33,371 nt of DNA, from contig NZ_CANBCP010000017.1 in the NCBI RefSeq assembly GCF_947367085.1, positions 1 through 33,371 of the forward strand, given 5' to 3'. This DNA is from an uncultured Lactobacillus sp. GTDB lineage: Bacteria > Bacillota > Bacilli > Lactobacillales > Lactobacillaceae. Numbering within the stretch: the first letter of the stretch is position 1; each line of letters begins with the position of its first letter. The notes under the pieces are model-generated. The model ran no database searches and was not told where the DNA came from. It worked only from the letters and a program-made list of their open reading frames with translations. The translations under genes and the position numbers were made by a program. This document shows positions 1 through 8,555 of the stretch, piece by piece.

Positions 1-49
1 ACACTCTTAATTACTCTAAAACTAGTACTTTTTATTTTTAAAATAAAAA

Positions 50-77
50 AATAAAAGAAGCAATCGCTTCTTTTATT
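50..77 (-). terminator. Terminator of the trmL-ftsK-pgsA operon
   Basis: A perfect AT-rich stem of about 12 bp (arms 50-61 and 66-77) with a four-base loop begins just after the pgsA stop codon. On the minus strand it is followed by a run rich in T. It closes the eight-gene minus-strand operon that starts near 8483. Confidence 0.8.
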
Positions 78-79
78 AA

Positions 80-640
80 TTACATAGATCCTTTAAATAC
101 ACCGCCACTTTGCTTGAAGTAATCGTAACCTGAATAGATAGTAAAAATAAGTGCTAAATATAATAAAATCGTACCAATATAGTAAATGTCGCCAATCAAT
201 AAAAAGATAATTGATAGCATTTGGCAGGTAGTTTTTATTTTCCCGGGCATTTTTGCTGCTAGTACTTGACCCTTATTTTCTGCCAAAATTAATCTAAGAC
301 CTGTTACAGCTAATTCACGACAGACGATAATCGCAATAACCCAAGCTGGGGCTAATTTTAATTGAACTAAAAAAATAAACGCAGTCATGGTCAACATTTT
401 ATCTGCCAGAGGATCTGCAAATTTACCAAAATTAGTAACTAAATTACGAGCTCTTGCAATATGTCCATCAAGCCAATCCGTAGCAGATGCGACTGCGAAT
501 ACAATAGCTGCACTGACTAATTTCCAATATATGGTAAAGCCTGCCACATCAACATGAGAGTTACCCCCAAAGATAACAATCAACATGAAGACTGGGATCA
601 GAAGAATTCTAAAACAGGTTAATTTATTTGGCAAATTCAT
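80..640 (-). CDS. pgsA: CDP-diacylglycerol--glycerol-3-phosphate 3-phosphatidyltransferase
   Basis: The enzyme makes phosphatidylglycerol phosphate from CDP-diacylglycerol and glycerol-3-phosphate, the committed step to phosphatidylglycerol and cardiolipin in the membrane. The 186-residue length is typical. The CDP-alcohol phosphotransferase signature is complete: D55, D58, G59, A62, R63, G72, D76 and D80. Several hydrophobic helices surround it (about 8-26, 38-54, 84-105 and 135-170). It is the last gene of the operon, two bases after rodZ. In related Firmicutes this gene is usually followed by cinA and recA, which would lie outside the window on the left. The start ATG lies just after the rodZ stop, with a GGAGGT inside the end of rodZ. 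Confidence 0.95.
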   Translation of the reverse strand: MNLPNKLTCFRILLIPVFMLIVIFGGNSHVDVAGFTIYWKLVSAAIVFAVASATDWLDGHIARARNLVTNFGKFADPLADKMLTMTAFIFLVQLKLAPAWVIAIIVCRELAVTGLRLILAENKGQVLAAKMPGKIKTTCQMLSIIFLLIGDIYYIGTILLYLALIFTIYSGYDYFKQSGGVFKGSM

Positions 641-642
641 TA

Positions 643-1785
643 TTATCTACTTTGACCTCCATTGTTTTGCGCACCGCTGTTAGCACTAGATTGTGTATTA
701 GTAGACTGCGTTTGATTAGATGAAGCTTGATTATTTGCAGCGCTATTTTGATTAGTATTAGTCTGTGTATTTTGAGTTTGGCTTTGAACTGGGCGCTGAG
801 TGCTTTGTGTTTGACTAGTTCTATTTTGGCTTGATTGAGTATTAACTTGGCTATTAGTATTAGCGCTATTAGTGGTATTTGCTGAGTAATTATTAGTTTG
901 AGTATTAGTATTTACAGTAGGATTATTTGTAGTACTTGTTTGCTTGAGAGCGCCGAAAACAAAGCTGACGCTCAATGGAACATTTGGATTATTAGCATTG
1001 TGTACTTGAACTTTTTTACCTGCTAAAGTCAACTTAGTTGACACACTATTACCGAAGTTTACATGGACATTCTTAACATCCCTGCTCAAGGTAATTCTGT
1101 GTTCACTATTAGCTTGTAAAGTTCCTGACCATCTAACTTGGCCATCAACAGTTACTTGTGCCCAAGTGGATGTCGCACCAGTTTCAAGTTTCAAATCACG
1201 ATCGCTTGCTTTCTTGAAGTCAAGAACGCGATATCTGTTTTCACCAAGCTTTTCAATTCTAACTTTAGAAGTTTTGGTCTTACGAAGGGCCTTCTTTTTC
1301 TTTGAGGAAGAAGATTCAGATGAGGATGAAACAGTCACATTATCTGCTTGATTTGCCGATTGTTGATTTGAACCTGGAGCAAAAAAGTGTGCATATACTA
1401 AATAAACAACAAAAATTACTAAAAATACGCCGATTACTGCTGCAGCTTTTGGTAAATAAGCCTTCCAAAGACCCTTTTTATTTCTAGTGGTTCTTCTTAT
1501 TTCTTCACTTTTATTATCGATAGAATTTTCTACGTATTCCTCAGGCTTGGATTCTGGAACCTCTGAGTGAAAATCATTTAATAATTCATTTCCATTCAAT
1601 CCAACTACTTGCGCATATTGCTTAATAAATGCACGTACGTAGAAATCTCCTGGTAATTGATCAAAATCATTATTTTCTAGAGCAGTAAGGTAGCGTCTTT
1701 GAATCTTGGTAATCTTTTCTACATCTTCAATAGACATACCCTTTGCTTTTCTAGCACTACGTAATTTATCTCCGATATCTGCCAT
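643..1785 (-). CDS. rodZ: RodZ-type helix-turn-helix membrane protein
   Basis: This is a bitopic membrane protein of the RodZ/YmfM family, which links the cell-shape machinery to the membrane. An N-terminal cytoplasmic helix-turn-helix domain (about residues 4-68) is followed by an acidic linker, one transmembrane helix (about 109-132), a Ser/Lys-rich stretch and an extracellular DUF4115-like domain (about 170-280). The remaining C-terminal hundred or so residues are low-complexity Asn/Gln/Ser/Thr and look like a wall-spanning or disordered tail. The start has a GAGAGG site. It lies 55 bases after ymfI and 2 bases before pgsA, the usual ymf-pgsA order in Firmicutes. Confidence 0.88.
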   Translation of the reverse strand: MADIGDKLRSARKAKGMSIEDVEKITKIQRRYLTALENNDFDQLPGDFYVRAFIKQYAQVVGLNGNELLNDFHSEVPESKPEEYVENSIDNKSEEIRRTTRNKKGLWKAYLPKAAAVIGVFLVIFVVYLVYAHFFAPGSNQQSANQADNVTVSSSSESSSSKKKKALRKTKTSKVRIEKLGENRYRVLDFKKASDRDLKLETGATSTWAQVTVDGQVRWSGTLQANSEHRITLSRDVKNVHVNFGNSVSTKLTLAGKKVQVHNANNPNVPLSVSFVFGALKQTSTTNNPTVNTNTQTNNYSANTTNSANTNSQVNTQSSQNRTSQTQSTQRPVQSQTQNTQTNTNQNSAANNQASSNQTQSTNTQSSANSGAQNNGGQSR

Positions 1786-1840
1786 AATAACCTCTCACTT
1801 TTTGCATAATCAAATATGAGTATACCAAAATCAATGGTAC

Positions 1841-2569
1841 TTAAACAAGCCAACCGCCATCAATATAGATAGTTTGTCCCGTTAAATAGTCCGCCTGATT
1901 AGATAAAAGAGCCTTGACCCAATAAGAAACATCGCTTGCATTTGCCAGCCGGCCTGCAGGAATCTCACTTTTTACCTGCTCTAAAATATCATCACTAAAT
2001 ATCTTATTCATCGGTGTATCAACTGCACCAGGAGCTAGCACATTAACTGTCAAATGACTAGAAGCAACCTCACGACTATAGCCCTTACAAAAAGCACTCA
2101 AGCCACCTTTAGATGCACTGTAAACTGCTTCAAGAGCACTTGCTTGTTTACCATAAACTGAACCTAAAAAGATGATGCGACTATGATCATAGTTTAAAAG
2201 CATCTCCTCTAAGTAAGAAACAATTTTGATTGGAGCAGTCAAATTAACTTTCAGTATTTTATCAATCATTTCTGGATCTTGGTCTTTTAAAAAGCTATAA
2301 TCAGTAATTCCTTGAGCAAAGATCAAAGCATTCACTGGAAAAATATTGTTCAGCTTATCTTTAATTACCTCACTAGAATCCAAAAATGATACTTTCAAAG
2401 TAAAAAAATCTTGTTGCGGATAAGCATGACTAAATTCTTCTTGCATTTGCTCAGCAAACTTTTTTTGTTTGTCATAATGTAAATACAATGACCAGCCCTC
2501 TTTAGCTAAGTCAGTTGCAATAGCTTGCCCAATACCACCGGTTGCTCCAAATATTAATGCTCGTTTCAT
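1841..2569 (-). CDS. ymfI: SDR family oxidoreductase, YmfI type
   Basis: This is a short-chain dehydrogenase/reductase of 242 residues. It shows the N-terminal Rossmann motif GATGGIGQA (residues 8-16), an active-site serine in the GSVYG segment and the YxxxK pair (Y followed by SASK) near residue 150. The C-terminus YLTGQTIYIDGGW is typical of FabG-like reductases. Position between ymfH and rodZ identifies it as the YmfI orthologue. In Bacillus this enzyme is a 5-aminopentanone reductase for elongation factor P modification, but the substrate here is inferred. Its ATG overlaps the ymfH stop as ATGA, so translation is probably coupled. Confidence 0.85.
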   Translation of the reverse strand: MKRALIFGATGGIGQAIATDLAKEGWSLYLHYDKQKKFAEQMQEEFSHAYPQQDFFTLKVSFLDSSEVIKDKLNNIFPVNALIFAQGITDYSFLKDQDPEMIDKILKVNLTAPIKIVSYLEEMLLNYDHSRIIFLGSVYGKQASALEAVYSASKGGLSAFCKGYSREVASSHLTVNVLAPGAVDTPMNKIFSDDILEQVKSEIPAGRLANASDVSYWVKALLSNQADYLTGQTIYIDGGWLV

Positions 2570-3804
2570 TGTTTATCTCTTTTATTTTTTTCTAGGATAG
2601 TTGTAAATATATCACTTTGTCTAATAATACTTTTAACAAACAAGTAAAATTCACTAAAACTTAAGGTTTGCAAAAATTGAAATACTTCATCCATTGATTC
2701 ATGATCTAAATTAAGTTCGGCTTGTTCAATAGCAACGCTATCAATATCATTTAACTGGCGCAAATACTTTGCTAAAAACAGCTTTTTTTGCCTCTCAAAT
2801 TCTTTCTCGGTAATTTCTATATTCGTTAATTCTTTCTTTATATCAGCTAGTAAGTTCTCGGGCTGATTAGAAACTCCATTCATAATAATAAAATTACCCT
2901 GTCTAGTGTAAGTTACACTATAGGCAAGTGGTGAATGTAAAATATCAGCTTTTTGTTCCAATTCAAACCAGCTACTACTTGAACTAAAACAACTTGCAAG
3001 CATCATTTCTAACAAAATTTGTGCATCCAAATCTGAAAAACCAAATTTTTCAAATTCTGGCATACGTATGCCCAAGCCTACTTGACTAATTGACACATCA
3101 TCATTTATGACTTGATGCATTTCTTTTCTTGGATACACTTTCTTTATTACTTCTTTTGGCTTTTTTTGGCTTGTAAAATATTTAGCTTGTAATTTGTTAA
3201 TTTGCGTAAACATCTTCTTAACTTGATAATCAGAGAAATCGCCACAAGCTACCAAAGACAAGTTTTGAGCATAATAGTGATTCTTATAGATCTCAAGCAA
3301 TGTTTCACTATCCATTTGGTCAATCGAAGCATGTGTTCCAGTAAGATCTTGTGCCAAATTCGTTTTAGGAAACATACGTGTTAATAAAGAATGATTAACT
3401 TTCCATTCTGGATCATCTTGATACATTGCCAATTCTTGATTAATAATATTTTTTTCTTTATTAACATTGTCTTCAGTAAAGTAAGTAGTCCCCGCTAATT
3501 CAAAGAGTAGTTCCAAAACTTTAGACCAGTGATCGACAAAACTTGCATAGAACATTGTCTCGTTATATGTCGTGAAAGCATTACTTTCACACCCTAATTC
3601 ATCAAGTTTTAAAGAGATATCACCATCTTTTTTTGCAAACAATTTATGCTCTAAAAAGTGCGCGCCTCCACACAATTTTTGATCATCAGAGCCGCCAAAA
3701 TCAACAATGATTCCCATAAATTTCTTTTTGAAATATGGTTTTCGGATAATTTGCGCCTCAAAACCTGATTTAAATGTTTTTTTGATTACTTCTAATTTTT
3801 TCAT
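2566..3804 (-). CDS. ymfH: M16 family zinc peptidase, YmfH type
   Basis: This is an insulinase-like (M16) metallopeptidase subunit of 412 residues. The inverted zinc motif HFLEH is at residues 49-53 and the third ligand E124 lies 71 residues later, so the metal site is intact. It is probably the catalytic partner of the adjacent YmfF. In Bacillus the pair is called YmfF/YmfH and substrates are poorly known; related proteins process small peptides. I chose the ATG at 3804, which overlaps the ymfF stop as ATGA, over an upstream TTG at 3813. Its own stop overlaps ymfI by four bases. Confidence 0.87.
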   Translation of the reverse strand: MKKLEVIKKTFKSGFEAQIIRKPYFKKKFMGIIVDFGGSDDQKLCGGAHFLEHKLFAKKDGDISLKLDELGCESNAFTTYNETMFYASFVDHWSKVLELLFELAGTTYFTEDNVNKEKNIINQELAMYQDDPEWKVNHSLLTRMFPKTNLAQDLTGTHASIDQMDSETLLEIYKNHYYAQNLSLVACGDFSDYQVKKMFTQINKLQAKYFTSQKKPKEVIKKVYPRKEMHQVINDDVSISQVGLGIRMPEFEKFGFSDLDAQILLEMMLASCFSSSSSWFELEQKADILHSPLAYSVTYTRQGNFIIMNGVSNQPENLLADIKKELTNIEITEKEFERQKKLFLAKYLRQLNDIDSVAIEQAELNLDHESMDEVFQFLQTLSFSEFYLFVKSIIRQSDIFTTILEKNKRDKQ

Positions 3805-5015
3805 TCTAAACAATAGCTTTCATTTAAAAAGAGTGCCTGACTGAATTCAACCATGTTTTGCACTGTTAGTTTATCAACCATTGTTATTCGATCTTTCAAA
3901 CTAACTTCTTGACCTTTAAGTGCATTGGACAACAGCAATAAAATCTGTCTATCAGGACTATCTTGCCCGACAACATAAATTTTTTTGGTCTTTTGCTTAG
4001 CTTTCTTAAAAAGTTGCTCGTCAACTTTATTTTGACTGACCAGCTTAACTTGCTCTTCAATCTCTTTTTTGACTGCTTCAACTTTTGACTTTTCAATACC
4101 GGCATTTATTAAAAATAATGAATTGTTCAAATAATTGGCGGCATCAATTGCATAAGCTGCGCCTAATTTTTCTCGAACATTAACAAATAATTTTGAAGAT
4201 TCATCACCAGCTAAATAATTACTAAAAACTAATCCTGAAAACTGACGGATTTTTAATGGTAATTGATAATCATAGCCATAACCTAATAACAGTTGAGTTT
4301 GTTCACTATTTTTTTGCTGAATTTCTTCTATCGGAGCATAGTGGGCCGGAATTGAAAGATTTTTTGTTTCAAAAGGAGCTGAGCATCCTGCCCAATCTAG
4401 TTCTGGCTGCACTAAATCTGTCAATAAATCCGGATCTTGAGCAATACCTACGCATACTGTAGGACAGGATAATAATTTGTGAACAAACTCTTTAATATCT
4501 GTCAAGCTGCAATTCTTTAAAGTCTCTGGATCTCCAAAAGTACTATTTTGCCAATCAGGAGTTTTGCGATACCAATAATTGAAAAATTTTTCATAAGCAT
4601 AATTTTCTGGAACATCTAAGAACTGTTTCTTTTCGGCAATAATTCTCTCTTTGGCAGCATGAAGCAATGGATCAGCTAATAAAGGATTTTTAATAATATC
4701 AAAATAGGTCCTAACAATTGTTCGATAATTATAATCCGGATCTAAAACCTCACGTGGCTCAACAAAACTTGTGACATAAAACATTAAAATCTGACTACCA
4801 AATACCTCGGGCACTACAGTTAACTGCATATCATATAGTTCTTCTAAAGTCTTGGCTTGTAAACTAACGCCCGGATAAGGTGTACTAGCCATGTTTTGCA
4901 TAGCCGCTAAAATATTCGCATACGCTAAGTTTTTCTTATTTAGAGGCATACGTAAAAAACAGCCAAAAGTGGCTGTTGTAAATTTTAAATTGTGCTCAAT
5001 TTGAATATTAGCCAT
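3801..5015 (-). CDS. ymfF: M16-like peptidase subunit without zinc site, YmfF type
   Basis: This 404-residue protein has the M16 fold, with a C-terminal LGAAYAIDAANYLNNS-like stretch typical of the family. It lacks an HxxEH zinc motif in its N-terminal half. It should therefore be the non-catalytic half of a heterodimer with YmfH, as in other two-gene M16 systems. The start ATG overlaps the ftsK stop by eight bases and is preceded by GGAG. The stop overlaps the next gene. The pairing is inferred from gene order and the missing motif. Confidence 0.85.
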   Translation of the reverse strand: MANIQIEHNLKFTTATFGCFLRMPLNKKNLAYANILAAMQNMASTPYPGVSLQAKTLEELYDMQLTVVPEVFGSQILMFYVTSFVEPREVLDPDYNYRTIVRTYFDIIKNPLLADPLLHAAKERIIAEKKQFLDVPENYAYEKFFNYWYRKTPDWQNSTFGDPETLKNCSLTDIKEFVHKLLSCPTVCVGIAQDPDLLTDLVQPELDWAGCSAPFETKNLSIPAHYAPIEEIQQKNSEQTQLLLGYGYDYQLPLKIRQFSGLVFSNYLAGDESSKLFVNVREKLGAAYAIDAANYLNNSLFLINAGIEKSKVEAVKKEIEEQVKLVSQNKVDEQLFKKAKQKTKKIYVVGQDSPDRQILLLLSNALKGQEVSLKDRITMVDKLTVQNMVEFSQALFLNESYCLE

Positions 5016-7470
5016 TATTTTCTCCTTGTTTTTCTGGAGGTACTAAAACTTGTCTCGGCTTTGAACCTTCAGAAGGACCGACAATTCCTTTTGCTTCCAT
5101 TTCATCCACAATTCTTGCAGCTCTATTATAACCAATTCTAAAGCGGCGTTGCAGCATTGAGACACTCGCAGATTGCTGTTTTCTAACTAAAGCAACTGCT
5201 TGATCATAAAATTCATCATCCGGCTCCTCATCAATAGCATTAGAAGCACTTGTATCCTGAGCTGAAGGAATCATATCTTCGTTATAATCGGCTTCTTGCT
5301 GCTGTTTTACCCAATCAACAACTTTTTCAACCTCATCAACTGAGATATATGCACCTTGAATACGCTCAGGTTTTGCTGCACCAATTGGCAAGAAAAGCAT
5401 ATCTCCACGTCCTAGAAGTTTTTCTGCACCTACTTGATCTAAAATAGTTCTCGAGTCTACACCACTAGAAACTGCGAAGGAAATTCGTGAAGGTACGTTG
5501 GCCTTAATCAAACCAGTAATAACATCAACACTTGGTCTTTGAGTTGCTAAAATCATATGAATCCCTGCAGCACGAGCCATCTGAGCTAAACGAACAATCG
5601 CATCTTCAACATCATGGCCGGCAACCATCATCAAATCACTCAGCTCATCAACAATTACCACCACATATGGTAATCTTTCCATAACTGGTTTTGACTTATC
5701 AGCATTGTTTTCATCAACTTTTTGGTTAAATTCAGTAATGTTTCTGACACTTGAAGCTGCAAATAACTTATAACGTCTTTCCATTTCTTTAACAGCTTTA
5801 CGCAAGGCATTTGCAGCGAGTTTCGCATCAGTCACTACGGGGATTAACAAATGAGGAACGCCATTATAAACAGATAATTCCACCATCTTAGGGTCGATCA
5901 ATACTAATTTAACTTCTTGAGGATCTGACTTCATTAAAATGGAAGTAATGATCGTGTTAATCGCTACTGATTTACCAGAGCCTGTTGATCCAGCAATTAA
6001 CAAGTGCGGCATTTTTCTGAGATCCGCAGAAATAGTCGTGCCTGTAACGTCTTTGCCCAAAGGAACTGCCAAATCTTGACTTTTAGATTTAGTGTCTTGA
6101 TGAAGCATTACATCTTTAAAAGAAACCGCAGATGTTGTCTTATTCGGTACTTCAATTCCAATCAATGGCTTACCAGGAATTGGAGCTTCAATACGAATAT
6201 CTTTGGCTGCCAATGCTAGTGCTAAGTCATCGGCCAAGTTAACAATACGACTTACCTTAACTCCCACAGCTGGTTGTACTTCATAACGTGTAACAGTTGG
6301 ACCAAGTACAGCCTTTTTCACATTTACTTTGACACCAAAACTATTAAATGTCGATTCCAAGACTTGGGTGTTTTTTTGAATTAATTGACGATCTTGACTT
6401 TGATCCACAGGCTTAATTGGATTAAGCAAATTCATTGGTGGCTTGACATAATGCTTATTTTTAGCAGTAGAAGTCATCTTGCTTTCTAAATCTCCGTGAT
6501 CGACGTTAGAAAGCTCTTGCCTAATTTTATTGTCATCATCAGAAAAAGAGTGAGACTTCGGTAAATCTTCACTTTCTTTTGAATGACTAACTTCAACTTT
6601 AGGTTCTAAATCTGCTGGATCATCTTCAACAGCTGGCGTACTTTCCTGAATTGGAATTGCAGTATATTCAACATCATCTTCTGGCTCAGCTGTAGTTGGT
6701 GCAGGAGTTGATTGCTTGACATTCTCAGTTGCCCGCGTAGAAAAATCATCAGTATTTGGAAAGGGATCCTCGCTTTTTTCTAAGGGGTCAGTCAATCTTT
6801 CACGATTTGAGGCTTTTTTTTCAGCATGCTTTTCAACTAAATCAGTATATTTAGTCTTTAATGCATCACCTGCATCTTTGTTTTTTTCAATAAACAATTG
6901 AGAAAAATTCCGAAACTTTTCAACCACGTCTTTAAACTTAATATTTAAAATCATGGCAATTCCAATGATGATAGCAACTATTGCCAAAAATCGAGCACCA
7001 ACATTGCTAAATAATGGAAAAACCAATTGATATAATGCAGTTCCTAAGATTCCTCCACCAATTGAACCAGTATTTTGGCCACGGCTAAATTCAGCTCCAA
7101 TAGTAGTCAGAAAGCTATCCACAAAGCCATGGTTAATCATCATATTAGAATAATAAGTGCTGCTCTGCCATAAAGCTAACCCAAAATAACTTAATACTAA
7201 ACCTGATACTTTTTTCCAGCCTAAGTGCGGTGGTTGGTTATAAATTACCATCACTAAGCCAAAGATCCCAGTCAAAACAGACGCTAAGTAATGACTGTCT
7301 CCTACAAAAAATCGGAAACAATTAATTAACTGACGACTAAAAATTCCAAAACGCAAGCATGAGAAAATTGCTAGCAAAAGCAAAATAAGCCCTGCGATTA
7401 CCCAGGACATATCTTGCTTTTGTTTTTTTGTACTCTTTCTTTTTTTGCTTCGCTTTTTTCTTTTAGGCAT
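5008..7470 (-). CDS. ftsK: FtsK/SpoIIIE DNA translocase
   Basis: This is a membrane-anchored hexameric DNA pump that clears and resolves chromosome termini at the division septum. The basic N-terminus is followed by four or five hydrophobic helices (within about residues 20-180). Next come an acidic, low-complexity linker (about 190-330) and the alpha/beta motor with Walker A GSTGSGKS (near residue 495) and Walker B VVIVDELSDLM. A C-terminal winged-helix gamma domain (about 745-805) would read KOPS-like polar sequences. I start it at the ATG at 7470, seven bases after AGGAAGG, because the in-frame TTG at 7476 is too close to that site. The 820-residue length is normal. Confidence 0.94.
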   Translation of the reverse strand: MPKRKKRSKKRKSTKKQKQDMSWVIAGLILLLLAIFSCLRFGIFSRQLINCFRFFVGDSHYLASVLTGIFGLVMVIYNQPPHLGWKKVSGLVLSYFGLALWQSSTYYSNMMINHGFVDSFLTTIGAEFSRGQNTGSIGGGILGTALYQLVFPLFSNVGARFLAIVAIIIGIAMILNIKFKDVVEKFRNFSQLFIEKNKDAGDALKTKYTDLVEKHAEKKASNRERLTDPLEKSEDPFPNTDDFSTRATENVKQSTPAPTTAEPEDDVEYTAIPIQESTPAVEDDPADLEPKVEVSHSKESEDLPKSHSFSDDDNKIRQELSNVDHGDLESKMTSTAKNKHYVKPPMNLLNPIKPVDQSQDRQLIQKNTQVLESTFNSFGVKVNVKKAVLGPTVTRYEVQPAVGVKVSRIVNLADDLALALAAKDIRIEAPIPGKPLIGIEVPNKTTSAVSFKDVMLHQDTKSKSQDLAVPLGKDVTGTTISADLRKMPHLLIAGSTGSGKSVAINTIITSILMKSDPQEVKLVLIDPKMVELSVYNGVPHLLIPVVTDAKLAANALRKAVKEMERRYKLFAASSVRNITEFNQKVDENNADKSKPVMERLPYVVVIVDELSDLMMVAGHDVEDAIVRLAQMARAAGIHMILATQRPSVDVITGLIKANVPSRISFAVSSGVDSRTILDQVGAEKLLGRGDMLFLPIGAAKPERIQGAYISVDEVEKVVDWVKQQQEADYNEDMIPSAQDTSASNAIDEEPDDEFYDQAVALVRKQQSASVSMLQRRFRIGYNRAARIVDEMEAKGIVGPSEGSKPRQVLVPPEKQGENNG

Positions 7471-7482
7471 TAGCAAACCTTC

Positions 7483-7926
7483 CTAATTTTCGTCATTGTT
7501 GTTATCTTTATCTCTATTTTTCAACAATTCATCAAAGTTAGACTTAAAGTTTAAGTTAACTGGTTGATCTAAGGTGATTTGGGTGATTTCGTAAGTTAAA
7601 GTTTCAATTTCTTCAACTAACGGACGAGAAAGCAATTGATAATCAGTGGGGTTTAAATCGTCACCCTTACCAAAATAGCCAATTAATTGGACCACTTGAG
7701 TAATTAAACCCGAAACAGTAAACATCCCCGGAGCTGGCGCAACTGCAAATGGCACTCCAACTTCAAAATATTTACCTTCCTCGCTTTCAGGCATTTGCTT
7801 TCCATTTTCATCATTTTGAACAACTTCACGAATAGAAACAGTAACATCACTTTTCACTTTTTGTTCTTCGTTAATATCATAGTGAAAGTTTCTAACAATG
7901 ATTGGGGTCATTTTCTTAAAGTCCAT
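7483..7926 (-). CDS. DUF1149 family protein
   Basis: This 147-residue soluble protein matches the DUF1149 family of lactobacilli and streptococci as I recognise it, with VPFAVAPAPGMFTVSGLI in the middle. Members are thought to have a SecB-like fold, but no function is established. The protein is acidic and ends in a very charged Asp/Asn-rich tail. It lies 2 bases after trmL and 12 bases before ftsK, so it belongs to the same operon. The start has GGAG spaced correctly. The family call rests on remembered similarity, not a search. Confidence 0.75.
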   Translation of the reverse strand: MDFKKMTPIIVRNFHYDINEEQKVKSDVTVSIREVVQNDENGKQMPESEEGKYFEVGVPFAVAPAPGMFTVSGLITQVVQLIGYFGKGDDLNPTDYQLLSRPLVEEIETLTYEITQITLDQPVNLNFKSNFDELLKNRDKDNNNDEN

Positions 7927-7928
7927 GA

Positions 7929-8483
7929 TTATTCTCCTAAATTTCTTTCATATCTGCCAGGACGATAGTAGTTATCTTTTAACTTATCATTTTCATAATG
8001 ATGGCTAGTTTCTAAGCCAGGAAATCCTTGCTGACGCAAAGCTTCCAGCAAAACCATCGCAACAGAATTAGATAAGTTATAACAACGAATATTATCTGAC
8101 ATCGGAATACGTAAATTGCGATCATAATATTCTCTCATAAAGGTCTCCGGTAAACCAGTAGTTTCTTTACCAAACACAAAATAATAATCTTTCTTAGGAT
8201 CAGTATAGTCTACTTGAGCGTAATTTTTTGAAGAAAACTTAGAAATCAAATACATTTCATCATTCGGTCCTAGAGTTTTTAAAAAAGCTTCTAAGTCGTC
8301 ATGCAGACGAAGGTCAACTTTATCCCAATAATCTAAACCAGCACGTTTCATTTTTTTATTGTCAATTTGAAAACCCAGTGGCTCAATTAAATCTAAAACT
8401 GTATTTGTTCCTGCACAAGTTCTAGCAATATTACCAGTATTGGCAGGCATTAAAGGTTCAAATAATACTACATGATTAGTCAT
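7929..8483 (-). CDS. trmL: tRNA (cytidine/uridine-34-2'-O)-methyltransferase
   Basis: This SPOUT-class RNA methyltransferase (TrmL/YibK/CspR) methylates the wobble ribose of tRNA-Leu species using S-adenosylmethionine. Its 184 residues carry the family's landmarks: PLMPANTGNIARTC at the N-terminus, the FGKETTGLP loop and the C-terminal knot RCYNLSNSVAMVLLEALRQ. The start ATG follows AAGGAG. It heads the eight-gene minus-strand operon. The hairpin at 8499-8538 lies directly upstream, leaving little room for a separate promoter. Confidence 0.9.
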   Translation of the reverse strand: MTNHVVLFEPLMPANTGNIARTCAGTNTVLDLIEPLGFQIDNKKMKRAGLDYWDKVDLRLHDDLEAFLKTLGPNDEMYLISKFSSKNYAQVDYTDPKKDYYFVFGKETTGLPETFMREYYDRNLRIPMSDNIRCYNLSNSVAMVLLEALRQQGFPGLETSHHYENDKLKDNYYRPGRYERNLGE

Positions 8484-8498
8484 AAATTAACTCCTTGT

Positions 8499-8538
8499 AA
8501 AAAAACGTAGTACCTGTTAATGGTCAAGTACCACGTTT
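8499..8538 (-). terminator. Terminator or attenuator between perM-like gene and trmL
   Basis: The arms at 8503-8513 and 8528-8538 form an 11-bp stem with one G-U pair. On the minus strand a run of seven T follows. It lies 17 bases after the stop of the AI-2E-type gene and only about 15 bases before the trmL start. It could end the upstream unit or act as an attenuator for trmL. Confidence 0.75.
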
Positions 8539-8555
8539 ATTTGTCTAATACAATT

